Assembly: GCF_019578655.1 (NCBI RefSeq)
Contig: NC_063258.1
Span: forward strand, 1,922,001 to 1,986,000
Source of the DNA: Ricinus communis
Taxonomy: Eukaryota; Streptophyta; Magnoliopsida; Malpighiales; Euphorbiaceae
Length of the DNA stretch: 64,000 nt
Direction: 5' to 3'
Position numbers and translations under genes: made by a program. Numbering within the stretch: the first letter of the stretch is position 1; each line of letters starts with the position of its first letter. The notes under the pieces are model-generated. The model did not search any database and was not told the DNA's origin. It was given only the letters and a program-made list of their open reading frames with translations. This document shows positions 33,629 through 47,500 of this stretch, piece after piece.

Positions 33629-34239
33629 TTTTAGATTGATTTTTATTTTTTATACAATTACTATTTTAGTTATAGTTTATTTTTTCTAGTAAATATCTAA
33701 AACTAATAGAAATATTATTGCACATTAATTAACGGTTAACCAACAAAAAGTCTTTTAAAAGAAACAAAAGGAAATGCAAAATGTTCAATACACAGTTGTA
33801 TTTTTTTTTTGAAAAAGTCTCAAAACTATAAAATCTGTTCTGAACTCTTTGTTCTATATTATTATCGATAATTGATCTTTGAAAAGGTTGAGCCACTTGT
33901 TCCACCTCTTCTAAATTGAACATGAAGCTTTCAAGAAATTCTAAAGAAAGTCTATTTTTATTTTGGCCTATGATTAAGAGATTTCACTCATTCGAATACT
34001 TTAAGCTAAAAAGTGGACAGACACTCTTCCTGTAAACTTTCTTGGTCTTGTTTGTAATCATATATTTTTATTCGAACATTGTATATTTATAGGTATGTTT
34101 CCTACATGAATTTATAAAAAGATGTATTAGCTATGCACATGTTACTTGGAATATACTACTATAATATATGCATATGCGATATTTTTTTACCTTGATAGTA
34201 GTAACACTTCTTTGTATCTTACATTTTTTGTGAAGATTA
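33629..34239. other. AT-rich non-coding DNA right of the EPRV cluster
   Basis: Similarity to the viral copies stops at about 33628 and AT-rich sequence begins. I see no gene here. The part from about 33900 may be the decayed downstream end of the Pif1-like remnant. Confidence 0.55.
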
Positions 34240-34950
34240 TTCTTGTATTTCTTGGCACATCTCTTTTAACTAGTACTTTTGTTGTAGTAGTTGAAATGCC
34301 CTAGCACTACATATAATTGTCCATGAGAGAATACATCTTGTGGTAAATATACTTCAACATTAAGAATTGTCTGTCCTTGAGCTTTGTTAATTGTCATGCA
34401 AAACAGAGTCATATTGGGAATTGCTTTCTTTCGAAATAGAACAAGTATCCTTCATTTTCTACTGGAGACAATGATATTCTTGGTAAGAAGACTTGTTTTT
34501 CTACATGTTGTCCTATGTTATTTCTGTATGTATACAGATCTTTTCAAATTTCTTACACACCATTCTTGTTCCATTGCATAGACCATTTGATGCATCCAAA
34601 TTTGTTAATAGTATGATTGGGCAATTGACTTTTAGTTCTAGTTTGTGTGGTGGTAGTCCATTTGGTTGCAATGTATTTAGAAATTCCTCGAGTAATAGTT
34701 ATTTGTGTCATCGATTGCTTGATCATAACTGCTATATATATGACTTTCTCCAGAGAACATTTGTATCATCTTTTGATTTAAGGCGTCAACAAACTCATTT
34801 CTCATTGCCAGTATAGCGTGGCTTGTCATGTATTCTGCAGATCCAGAATTCTCCATCAAATTAGGAAACACTACATCAATCAAATTCTTCTCACAATCAC
34901 CATTAGCGTCATATGTCTTATTACCATTTGTTCTGGTATAAAACAAACAA
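34240..34950 (-). pseudogene. Pif1-type helicase remnant, Helitron-like
   Basis: The minus strand keeps recognisable C-terminal blocks of the Pif1 helicase that plant Helitrons carry: ILAMRNEFVDALNQKMIQMF, DDTNNYY, GLPPHKLELKVNCPIILL, SNGLCNGTRM, VFLPRISLSP, FAMTINKAQGQT and VFSHGQLYVVL. The helicase fold acts in unwinding during rolling-circle transposition. Frameshifts and stops break it (for example after FERKQFPI near 34430). No Rep/HUH domain is seen, so only a fragment is present. Confidence 0.8.
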
Positions 34951-35037
34951 AAATGATAATAATATTAAAATGGTATACGTATTTGCATGTATGTACGATT
35001 GATGTGTTTTAAATAAAATTTATTTTAAAACAAAATT

Positions 35038-35560
35038 ACCTTGAATAAAATGAAGATCTAACATTAGAGAAAGCAACAATTTGTTTCTCCTCATTATTTC
35101 TAGCTAAATCTTTAATCATTACACCTTCGTTTTGGGCTAGATCATCCCATAAAACTAATTGCAATTTTTCCAACCTATATTTTTATTACCAATTTTAATC
35201 AATAAAAGTAATTAAAATGATTAAATATATAAATTTTAAAAAATAAAGTATGAAAATAGAGAAAATAAATACTTTCTTTGCATTTATAAAGGTCAAATTT
35301 CTTTTGTAATTTCCATAACATAACTAAAAAATCTAAAAAAATAAAGACATTTAATTATTTAATTTATTTGCTAAACTAAAAAAATAAGTTTAGATTAAGA
35401 AACCTGCAACATGCCAAATAACTTTTGGGTGCATTCATTTTTTTCGCTTTCCTCGTTAGCAGCTTTTCTAAAATCATTAAAAGGACTAAAATCATAAGAC
35501 AAGATATGTGGAGATATTTTTACTGCATGTTCTGTAACAATTTTATTTAGGTTAAATCTC
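35038..35560 (-). pseudogene. RPA70-like single-strand DNA-binding remnant
   Basis: Two minus-strand blocks look like the OB-fold region of replication protein A large subunit. About 35038-35180 reads LVLWDDLAQNEGVMIKDLA followed by QIVAFSNVRSSFYS; about 35405-35550 reads ILSYDFSPFNDF and QKLFGML. An AT-rich stretch separates them. RPA-like genes are common passengers next to Helitron helicases, and this one is on the same strand directly upstream of the Pif1 remnant. Family assignment is by eye and moderate. Confidence 0.5.
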
Positions 35561-36339
35561 AATTTAAATTTTCTATGAATATTGAAAAGTTAAAAAATTA
35601 AGAATTAATTTTTTTTACAAAAACCATTACAAATGACACAATTCTTTCCTATTTGAATAAAAATTTCAAAATTTTCAAATGAATTGCCTCATAGAATAGT
35701 ACCTATTTTAGTTTCCTAAAAAAGTACTAATTATGTTAGTAAGATTTTAAAATTAAAACATAACAGTAATATAAAGTAATATAATCTTAAAAATTAATTT
35801 TTTTAATTCATGAGTTTTCGTTGTTTTAATCAGCACATTTAGAGCACCATAACTTTGATATTAAACTGTTTTTGTCCTTCTTAAAGGCAATCAGTAGTAA
35901 AAATTGCAACTTTATTCTTCTTTTTAATGTTACTTCTCTTGGTAGCTGAAAAGAAAAGGAAATAAGAAAAAAAATTAAAAATAATAAGTAATAAATTAAT
36001 AGTTAATAAATATATAAAACAAAAAAAATTATTAAAAAGCTAAAAGAAAATTGACAAAAAGGAGTAGATAGCATCTTCAAGTTAGGATATTAAAAAAGTC
36101 ACGAGACTAATGTACTTTGTTCCTTCGTCAACTTTCAGTTTCAAAAGAAAAGGATTTGACATTAATAAAAATATTAAAGAGTTATCAGCTTGAATTAAAT
36201 ATACGTTATTATGTTCATAACTAAACTCCCCAGTGAGTTTATACACTAGATGTAATAAGCACGTGTCTCTTGGTAGAACACAGGTACTCGTTACTATAAT
36301 AGAATTTACCGGAAGACAAATGTATGATTGCATGAACAA

Positions 36340-38110
36340 TCAAGAAACAAAATAACCAAGTAATATAAATACTACCAAAATATCTAAAGATAATCAAAAT
36401 ATTTTTTTGTGTATAGTTAGTAGTATTTATATAAAAATGGCTATATTAGAATTCTAATTCAAATATAATTCTAATCCTAATACAATAGTTATCAAATTAA
36501 AGTTAGCAATGTTAATTTATGTAGGTTGTAAGGTAAATTAATTATGATATGTAAGTGTTTGTCCTAATTAACAATTTTATCCTTCTGGGTTTGTAAATTA
36601 ATTAATTTAAAAATCCTATTGTTTAGATGTTAATTTTTTTTAATGTAGGTATAGGTTAACAATCGATATATATATATATATATGTATTAATTCTTGAAAT
36701 TTAAAATATTTTTTAATATATATATTTAATTTTTGACACATAAAATTTTTATTTTGACATGTGTATTTACTTTTAATACATGTGATTCAAGCTTATGTAT
36801 GATTTTATAGTTTTTTTATTAATTTATTGAATCATAAATTACATTCCTAATTAAACATCGACTCTAATTCTAAGAAATAGTATATTAGTTATATTTTAAT
36901 ATTATATTAACTAATAATATAGTTTCCTAATCAGACAATAATACTAACTCTATCTACGAAATAGCATATTAATTATATTTTAATATTATATTAACTAATA
37001 AATTAGTTATGTAATTAGATAGTAATTCTAATTCTAGAAAATAATATTTTTGATACTATATTCCATAATAAATTAATTTTTAATTATGTAATAAATTTTT
37101 AATTCTAAAAATAGTAATATCAATTATATTGATATATTAATTTATACAATATAAAATTTAATTAATAACTAATTTTTAAAATATTTTTATATTATTGCAT
37201 TGATTAAACTTTAAAATATTTTAAGAATTAAATATATTTAAAAATAGTTAGTTTGTTATTATTATTTGAAATTTTATAAATTAATATTAAATTTTAAAAT
37301 TTTATTAAATTGTATCTATCTACTTAATTCTATAATTAAATATAACGGTCATACAACACGCAGTAAACGACTAATTCTAAATAAATAAATTAAAGTAGAT
37401 ATAAGTAACAATTTTAAACAATTTGCTTTAATGTAGGAATAGGTAACCAATTTCTTTAACAATTCTAAATAAATCAATTAACGTAGGTTTAGGTAACAAT
37501 TCTAAATAAGTTAACTAAAACATGCTTTAACAAATCTAAAGTAATTAATTAAAAATGTTAATCCTAATTTAAAAGCCCTTTCAATAATTTGCCCTGTCTT
37601 TTCCTTAAAAAATGTTAATCTTAATTTAAAGGTTGTTTCAGTAATTTATTTCGTCCCACTTCACACTTTTATGATATTACTTTGAATACTTTTACGATAT
37701 TACTTGGAATAATGCATGTGCATTAACATAAAATAGTAAAACTTTTGATTTTATCTAATCATCATTTTAGATGATAAAATAGTGTTAGAAGTATTTTTTT
37801 TCTAAATATGAAGACTTTTGTGACAGTTTGACCTAGAGAAGCAGTCCGACGATGGCAAAAAGTGGACGTCAGGGCAATAATAGAATGCCTAAACAAGGAG
37901 CGGCTTCTGGTAGGCTTCTAAGATAACAGCACTTTAAAGTACGGCAGTACATAAATGAATCGAATTGCACATCGAAATAGAGAAGGAATGATTGCTAACA
38001 TATATATAAAAAATTGGAACTAATCACATGAGGCACCTTTTAGCTGTTTGCTGTGGAGTTATAGAAACTCTAAAGTTAAAAGTGTTTGGTTCAGATAAAT
38101 TTTAGAATGT
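36340..38110. other. AT-rich intergenic DNA with short repeats
   Basis: No gene is seen. It contains an (AT)n run at about 36668-36684 and several diverged occurrences of a GTAGGTATAGGTTAACAA-like phrase (about 36653, 37432, 37483), which suggests decayed repeats. A less AT-rich block lies at about 37830-37980. Confidence 0.5.
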
Positions 38111-38400
38111 GTGACCTCTTAGGAAGTTCTCGAACCCGTCAAAAGGACATGACTCCCATCCCGTGAAGTTCTCGAACTAGCCAAAGTGACAAAATTATAA
38201 GGTCAGTGGGGGCCAAAGCGGACAATATCTCAAGTGATCTACTTGGTTAAAAGAAATTTTAAGATTGGTGACTTCTTGAAAAGTTTTTGTACCCGCCAAA
38301 GGAACAAAACTCTCATCATGTGAAGTTCTCCAACCCGCCAAAGGGATAAAACTGTGAGACCAGTGAGGAGCCAAAACAGACAATATGTCATGTGATCTGG
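38111..38400. repeat. Diverged 157-bp tandem repeat, TE-like
   Basis: Two adjacent units start at GTGACCTCTT (38111) and GTGACTTCTT (38268). Each contains a pair of AAGTTCTCGAACCCGCCAAA-like phrases and ends with GGCCAAAGCGGACAATATC or its variant, then GTGATCT. The last phrase resembles ends of plant LTR or TRIM-type elements, from memory and not verified. The block lies just downstream of the host gene. Confidence 0.6.
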
Positions 38401-38548
38401 TTCGGATCGATACAACTTTACTAACTAAAATTCAATTGTAATATTTTTATACTTTCAACAAATAAAAATAAGAAAAAAGAGAAAAATGCTACAATAATGG
38501 TGTCTCTGGTTAAACAACCATTAAATGATTGTACTCATTACATTTTTA

Positions 38549-41500
38549 TCAAAAAGGGACAATAATGGGTGCTGGTGGAACCAATTTTTGAATTGGTGAG
38601 CAGTCCCAACCACCTTCCTTACTATAAAATACATTGAAATATTTAGGAACCCAAGTTTCTCCTCTTGAGTTCCTTTCTCTAACACCCTCTCTCTGTCTTT
38701 CCTCTATACCTCTCTTTGCTTCTCTTGCTTTCTCCCAATTTTTGGTGAGGATGCCTTCACTAACCACACTCCACACTGCAGCTGATTCACTTTGCAAAAT
38801 TCCCTATCACAACAGAATTTAATCTCCAAAATATAAGAGGTACATTCTCTCAAAACACTTGGCAATCAATAGTTAATAGGAATCTGAGTTTCCTAAATTA
38901 ATCTTCCTTTCTTTTACTGTTGATTATGTGAAATGGTTGCCATATTGATGTGAAACGATGAACTGAGACACTAAATTAAAATTTGATGGTCGAAACTAGA
39001 AATAATTCAAGATTGGAATTGTCCTTATTCCCTTGAGACTTAGTGTGTATATGGTGTGTTGTGAGCTGTACTCCACTAGAAAGAGATTCTCTCACACATA
39101 TTAACTTTTTCTGAATTAAAAAAAAAAAAAAAAAAAGCCATTGATACAAAATAATTAGCTGAGTATCAAAGTACCTGAGGATCTTTAACTACCGGGCATT
39201 TTAACCCTGAGATTACTTCTTTTGCATTGTATATGACCGACTCTTTGCCATTATTTATGTCTTTCACTGTCACAATGCTGCATCCAAATTAGGTAACTGG
39301 GGTCATCGCAGTGAAAAAAGTAAAATAAATTTTTGTTTACCATAATAGTCAAAAAAAAAAATTTGGTGATATATAACATTACTTTCTTCGTCTAACTTTG
39401 AATTTGCATAAAAATTAATTTTGAATACAATATACGGTAATCTAGATATTGGTGGACTTGAATACAAGAAATTTTGTTTAGTAATTTATAATTTTAAATT
39501 TAAATAAATAAAAATTAATTATAAATATTGGTATTTATGTTAACTAATAAAGAGTGTTTTAGATATTTAATTTTAAACTAAAGAAATAGTTTATATTTTT
39601 TAAACGATTTAAAAAATAATCTATCAAAATTAGATAAAGAAAATAATTTAACCAATAAATGTATAATATTTAGTAAATAATATCATATGAGATATATAAT
39701 TAATATTCTATTTAAGAATTTTTGGTCAAGAAAACCAAAGAAGTACCTGTTCCAATGACCATTAACCTCATAAAGAGTCTTGGAAGAAGAGGATTGGTAG
39801 ATCCTTCCCTTTATGGAGTGGGGTTCCCTCCGCCGAAGGAAAGAAGTAGTTAAGAAACATAATTCAGCTTCAAGGTCACTTTCTTGGCAATGGATGTTAA
39901 CGGTGCCAACCCAGTCGAGACCAGGAGGAAGAAATTTTATCAAAAGATTTGGTGAATTCATCACATATGTTTCTCCATGCTTATGCAGCTTAAGCTGTCT
40001 TTTTCCATGTACCTCACCTTCCACTTTAGTACCTATACCATTGAGTTATAGAAATCTTAGCACTCAAGCTACAAAATACATATATATATACACTAAATAA
40101 TTCGTGTTACGCTTTAAATTATTATTATAAAAATTATAATATAATCTTATTTAATAGATTAATATATAATATAACAATAAATAATAAACAATCTTATCAA
40201 TAAAATATTATTATAATATAAATGAACATATAAATTAATATATTAATAAAATAAAAATTGTAAGTATTGTATTTCTTTCTTTATGATTTTTTATTTTTAA
40301 CTCTTATAAAAATTTGTATTGAATTATTTGAGCTTTATTATAGATATACATAGATAATAATACAAAGTAACTCATCAATATCTTATAAGATTAAAAATGT
40401 ATATAAAAATATTATAGGATAAAATAATATACGCATGAATAAATAAATTAATAAAATTAAAAAAAATTATATCTTTTTTTTTATTTTTTCTCTTCAACTT
40501 TTACAAAAATTTATAGTGAATCATAATTAATAATTAATTCCATTAAAATTAGGTGATTAAGCACTAATTAATTCTATTAAGATTAGAAAATTAAGTCATA
40601 CATATATAATTATCCAGTTTGATATTCTCCTATATTTTAAAAGTATAGAAACTAGAGCAAATTAATAATTTTTATGGCGAGTCTTATGACTAAATCATTA
40701 CGCTTTCAATGATATTTATCAAGTTCTTATTTAAATTTAATTAGTCATTTATTGGTATATTATACTATGGTTGATATTATTTTAATTATAAACGATTATA
40801 TAATTTAATTTAATAAAAATCAGAATTATTTAACATATTTTAAAAAATAATTTAAAATGTTTTGAAATGTCTTCCTTAAAATTCTTTTAATATTTTAGAA
40901 TTTTATTAATACAATTAATACAAAAATTATGTTAAAATTTACATAATAATGGATGCATTAATTATATTTATATTAATTTAATATAACAATGTGATCAATA
41001 TCCTATTTTCAGGTTAAAAAGCATCGTATAATTAACAAGCTAATTTATTAGTTAATATAATATCAAAAATATATTAAAAATATTATAATTCAGGATTGGA
41101 ATTATTATTTAATTAATAAGATATTTAATAATTATATAATAAATATTTTACCATGCTTATATATCAATATTATCAATATTATCAATATCATTATAGTTAT
41201 CTTTCGCAATATGAATATTATATAAATATAATAGACGCATATTTTAAATAGAGGGTGATATAGGAAAATGAAAAGAAATAAAAGAGAAACAACTTTTAAT
41301 AATACTTGTCTATTAAAACTTTTTAGGAAAAGAGAGGAATAAAAGGGAGATGTTTCTCCATCATTTCTCTTATAAAATGTAAAAATAGTACAATTTGAAA
41401 TATAAAAAAAATTGAATCTATTAAAAAAGTAAAAAAATTGATTATTTTTTTATTTGTATAATTTAATAAGAATTCAAAATTCATTAGAAATCAATTCACT

Positions 41501-44500
41501 TAACTACTTAAATTTTTTGAATTTATTTACAAAATCATTTTAACTTATAAACCATAAATACAATTGTGTTCCTATATAATATTTAAACTAGTCAAAGCAA
41601 CTAGATCAATCCAAATCTTGGGACTGTATATTAATTTGATACCAAGACTTTAATTTGAATCAAAATAGTATAAAAAGTATAAAAAAGGTATATCAATTTA
41701 GTCCAAATGTCTAATTTCCGACAACGGATGGTGACGTGGCAAGATGAGGAGGTATATTTCAGTTGTTTTGCCCTCTCAGCATGTGCCACGTCAATTAATT
41801 TTGTCTCCTCAACTTGCCACGTTACCATCCGTTGTCAGAAATTGGACATTTGAACTAAAATTAATATATTTTTCCTGTACTTTTGGTATCATTTTGATTA
41901 AAATTAAAATTTTAGTATCAAATTGATATACAGTCCTCAAGGTTTAATATCAGCCGGGTAATTTACCCTCATTCAGAATGATAAAAATTGGTTCAGTTTT
42001 AAAGCATTTGATTTATTTTTTCTAACAAAAAAAAACCATTTTTGATTTATATTATTAAAAAATGAGTAATGGGCCTGATCCTTATGGCAAGGAAGAAACT
42101 GGGCTTAGGGTAGACAGAGAAGTGGGCTTGGGATAATAAGAAGTTGGAAATAATACCATAGAATTTGGGAACTATATGTTGGCACCAAATCATCTCAATG
42201 TTCTCCTTCTCATCTGTTGCATGGAGTGCAGATACTGGTGGATGATGTGAAACCTGCAACCCATCATCAACCAACAAGTTAATTCATCTCAAATTTACAA
42301 TATTATATAAATACATATTTCAGAGTTCCTATCATTTTTTTAGGCTATCAATTAAAAATTCAGTTTTTATTAAAGGAAGTCTTTTTTAATTTATTTTAAA
42401 TGTATGTCTCCTATATATACATCAACTCGATAAATAAGTGATATATTTTTATTAAATTTAAATTATTAAGTATAAATTAACTATTCAATATTAAAATCAA
42501 AATATTCATATTTATGTGTCACTATCCTATTTATTGTAATGTTTATACCTAGTAAACGTTAAGAATTGACCTTTAACTAATTCATTATATAGAAAGCAAA
42601 AAGTGACATTCACGAGCTTCGCTTTACGATAAATTCATATTTCAATTTTATTTAGGTTCGAATCTCCTTGCCCTAATGTACTAAAATATAAGCAAAATGT
42701 ATATTTAAACATCTAAAATTTGGTAATTTAGCCATTTTAACGTCTTAATTCTTAATTTAATCTAATAAACATTTGAATATTTTATTTTTAATCTCACTTT
42801 CAATTTTTAAATAAATCTATCAGATGTTTAACTTTTTATTTTAAAAATAATTAAATATCTATACGCAATACACATAAAACTATTTAAGAAAACCATACGT
42901 TACAAAGTGTTTAAATACTGTAAAAAAACAAATTATATATCAAGTTAAATGAAAAGTTAAAAGTGTTAAGGTTACTAGAAAAAGTTACGTGTTCAAATAT
43001 ATATTTGGATAAAATATAAAAAGAAAAGCAAAAAGCAAAGAGTCAAGGACCTGTTCAAGTAAAACATTGAGGGTTCCTCTAGAGACATGATGAGTCTCTC
43101 CAAGAATGGGGTTATAAGGGGCAGCACCAAAGATAGCAGGACGAGGAACAGAGATGCACCATGCTACTACTGCTACAAATCTATCTAATGGGTTCTCTGC
43201 ATTGTTGCAACTATGCAGCAAATCTTTACTTACACAATACACAGATTCACCGTAACACTGGAGGTGTGACTTTGGAATGTTGAAAAGAGGTGGTAGCTGC
43301 ACTTGCAGAAACAAAATTAGTTATTAAAAAAAAAAAATGAAACTGCAAGATCTTCCCTTAGAGCTGATTTTCTAATCCTAAGCTTCTTCATTCATCATAA
43401 TATATTTATATAGGGCCTAATTGCCAATAAAATCATGACCTTTAGGGTCATTTCAAATAATTTTATAAATATTATATGATTCTTAATTTTCATCATGTTA
43501 TCATATGATATAAATTTAAATATTCAGTTATTTAAAATATAGTTCAATTAGAATAAAAAGACAGGAAATTTACTTAGATTAAGTAAAAAGTAAAATTTAA
43601 GATATGAGCAGTGTATTAGTTTTTTTACTTACATTATTTGCATGCAAATATTATCTATTTGACTCATTATTATTTAGAAATAAAAAATATAACTTCTTTT
43701 CTATTTAGCATCACAAGCATTTTTAATATTAAGATAATGATAAAATCTTTAAAGTATAGTAAATTTATTTATGATATTTATGACTCATAAAATTTAAACT
43801 GATTCTTTTTATAATTAATAATAAATAAACTTAATTATATTGTTCAAGAAATATTAAAATTCACATATATTATAAAAGTATATTAGTTAAGTTTAAAGAA
43901 CTGTAAATTAATAATTTTACGATACATTTTTAATTTGAAAAATTATAAAATTAAACTTTTTTATTATAATATACATTCTATTTAAATTTAAATACCTAAA
44001 ACGAAAAATGCTAAATATTGCTATCTTCTGAACACTTATTATAATGAGCTTACCTCATTTGTTACTTTTACTAGTAATCTATAATTTATTACAATATATA
44101 ACAATAATTATAATTTAATTTAATTTCCTTTCTCTTCTATAATAACTATATTATATATAATTTTCATTAAAAGAAATATGTGAGATTTACTTATTATAAA
44201 AGGGTATACAAGAAACATTGTTGCTAGCATTCCTTATCTAAAATATATTTAAGTTGGAATAAATATAATTAAATGGAATTTTAAGAATTTACTTCTCAAA
44301 ATTTCCGCATTGTAGAAAAATTATCCAAGCTATTATTTAAATTTTTATCTAGGTTTTATATTTAAATACTGTGAATTATTATTGAGATTATAATTAATAG
44401 TCAATACGCTGCAAAAATTTTAATATATCAATACAAATATAAAAAAATGATCTTATGTTAATTTTTATCATATTATAAATCTATAATCCTCGTTACAGTC

Positions 44501-47500
44501 TTAAGATATAAAAGTAGGTAATACTTATATAAAAGTAGGTATATTTACGTAGTTCTATAATTATAGTCCAATTAGAGTCAATATTAGATTAATTAAGTAA
44601 TATTTGAGTTAATAGAATTCAATTTAGCACTAATTATTATTATTATTATTATTATTATTATAAGGTATTATACACCTAAAAATTTATTTTGAATCTATAT
44701 TAACTATGTTTTAACTATTATAAAGTATATTAACTATATTTTATCATAAATTACTTTATTACTCATAGCTAAAACGTAGCTAATTGGAATAATTACGAAT
44801 AATAAAAATAATTATGACAACGCAACTAATATCATACTTACTAAAATCCTAATTTTTTTTAATATAAACTAAGCACAAAGAATACAAAGATATTATATTT
44901 TTCTATAAAATTCTACATATTGAAAATGGTAACAAAAGTGGATTTCTAGAATTAGATTTAATTATATTCAATAATTAAAAATCCTAATATAATCCAAATT
45001 CTAAAATTAGACTTGTAATAAATAAATTATTGATTATTAATAATATATGTTATTAAATTAAATTAACAAATCACCAAGTTAACCTAATTCATTAAAGAAT
45101 TAGTATGCTATTAGTAAATTTACTATATTCAAACAATACAGAAATTATTTATTTAATTAGAATAAAAAATTAATAAGTAAGGGGACGAACTGAGGAAATA
45201 TTATTTTTTATAGTGATAAAAAATTATTTTTAAATTTTTTAATTATTAAAAGTGATTACTAAATCATAAACGTGCATGAATATTATCTATAAAGACTATA
45301 TATTAATATAATAAAATAGTAAGAAACTTAAGCAATTTAAGATTAATCATGGATCTAATTATTAATACACAATAATATACTAAGGAATTGAGAATTAGTA
45401 CAAGACCTCATATTAGTATTTATCAATTATAAGTAGTTATTAGTTTAGGTAATCTTAATTAAAGACATGTGACCTAATATGAAATTTAGCCTTTTAAATT
45501 ATTAATATATATAATTAATTTTCCTTATTTCATAGATTTATTTAAAATATTACAAAAATCTATGCATGATATTATTAAAATTAAAAAAATCATATTAAAT
45601 CCAAAATTAATTAAAAATCCTATCTTCTTTTTTTTGTGCACAATTGTGCCTCTTTATAGCGTGCAAGAAGAAAAATCAAACATCTGAACTCAGAGTATTT
45701 TGCTTTTAAGATGACATTAGGAAACAACAACAAAGAAAATCAATATAGATATTTTTGAGTATTGAATACTAGGGAGACTTAGACTGACACTGATTTTTGC
45801 CTTGTATTTGACATAAGAGGATTCACCTGTTAAACTCAAGTTTTATCTATAATTAAATATAAATAACAGTGGAAATATCAAGCTGGCCCATAATTAATTT
45901 TTAGGTTGAAGATTAGAATTCTTAGGGAGACTTTTATCTCTACCACTCGATAGCAATTCTAAATGACCGAAAATGTCCTTCACTTGTCAAATCGCCTTAT
46001 CTTTCCATGTCAACTTCCTTACCCCCTCACAACCTCACTTGTTACCTCAGGCGGAGCCAAGGGGCCCGGGGGCCAATAGCATTTATATACATATTTATAT
46101 GGGCCGGGGACATGAAATTGACCAACTTATTTATGTTTATATTATATTAGTTACTTTATAATATCTATAAATTATATTTTTTTATAATTTTATATTAAAA
46201 AATTATTTTAAATTTTTTATTAAATAATTATTCATTAGATTTAATTTTAAATTATTTATTTATAATTTTTAGTGCATAAATCTCTCATTATATAATTTAT
46301 TATTCTGTTAAAATTTTTATTAAATAATAGTTACCTAGATTTAGTTTTATAATATTTGCTTTCTGGTTTTTAGTGTATAAACAAATTGTTTTTTATAGTT
46401 TGCTTATTGCATTAGATTTCTCTTTTAATAAAATAAATTATTATCTTTTTATTTAAAATTAAAATAATTAAAAAATTAAATTAATAAAAAATTTAATTTA
46501 ATTATTAAATATCAGAGTTTTAATTTTTAGTAAAAATTAATTTTAACATAAATAACAAAATAATTAACTAATGCTCTTCATTTGCTTTTATTTTTACTAT
46601 AATTTAATCCTAGTAAAATTTAATAATTTTGAAAGTACTTATGTTTAGTAAAATATTAAAAATTTATATAATTTAATTTATATTATTAAAATAGAAATTA
46701 TATTTTATTATATTAAAATTTTAATTTCAATAAATTTTTAAGATTATATTGTATTTTTATCAATTTAATTTTTTATTTTTAAAATATGAATTTTTATTTT
46801 AACACAATAAATAAAATATAAAAAGTAATTTATATATTACGTTAATAATTAAGAGATAATAGTATAAAATTTACTTTAATTAATGATTATTATATTATTA
46901 TAAAATAAAAATTAAAAAATATTAGTTTTAAATATTAAAGAGTTAAGTATAAAAAGTAGGGCGATACACAGTAATTATCTCAAGAAACTCTAAAAGAAAA
47001 GGGTTTTATGGGGAGGCCTGGTGTCTTGCTATTGATATCTTTACTGTTGATATTTATTGTTGTATGGATAGTGGGTTATCTATCGAATTAAATTAGAAAA
47101 TGTTGTAGATGCGTCTTTTTCATTTTATATAGATAGGGGTCGATAAACGAAAATTAATTAATTTTAATTATCATGTGATAAAAAGAAAAGCAGAAAATCC
47201 TTGAGAATAAGATATATCACAAGTTTATACTTTTAACAAATGAAAGAGGTCACATTCTTGACATAATATGTTTGATATATTCTTATATCCTCTAAAAAGA
47301 GGTTAGGGCTTGAAATTACCTAATTCTTGTTGTATGAACTGTTATTTTTATTTTATTCCAAAATTTAAGGCTGTACTTCTTTATTTTTAAAAAATTATTT
47401 ATATAAAACAATTTATTAACAAATGTATAATAAATTAATAAATAAAATAATTGACGAACATTATATCAAATTTAATATTTAGAAATGTATTTTTAACAAT

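Noticed and set aside
34240..35560. Autonomous Helitron
   Set aside because: Only helicase and RPA-like scraps are visible; no Rep/HUH domain or clear ends.
36082..36339. 85-codon minus-strand ORF, possibly an RPA N-terminal piece
   Set aside because: No convincing motif; AT-rich chance frame is equally likely.
41631..41926. Two short ORFs of 60-65 codons
   Set aside because: They lie in the two arms of the MITE and mirror each other; not genes.
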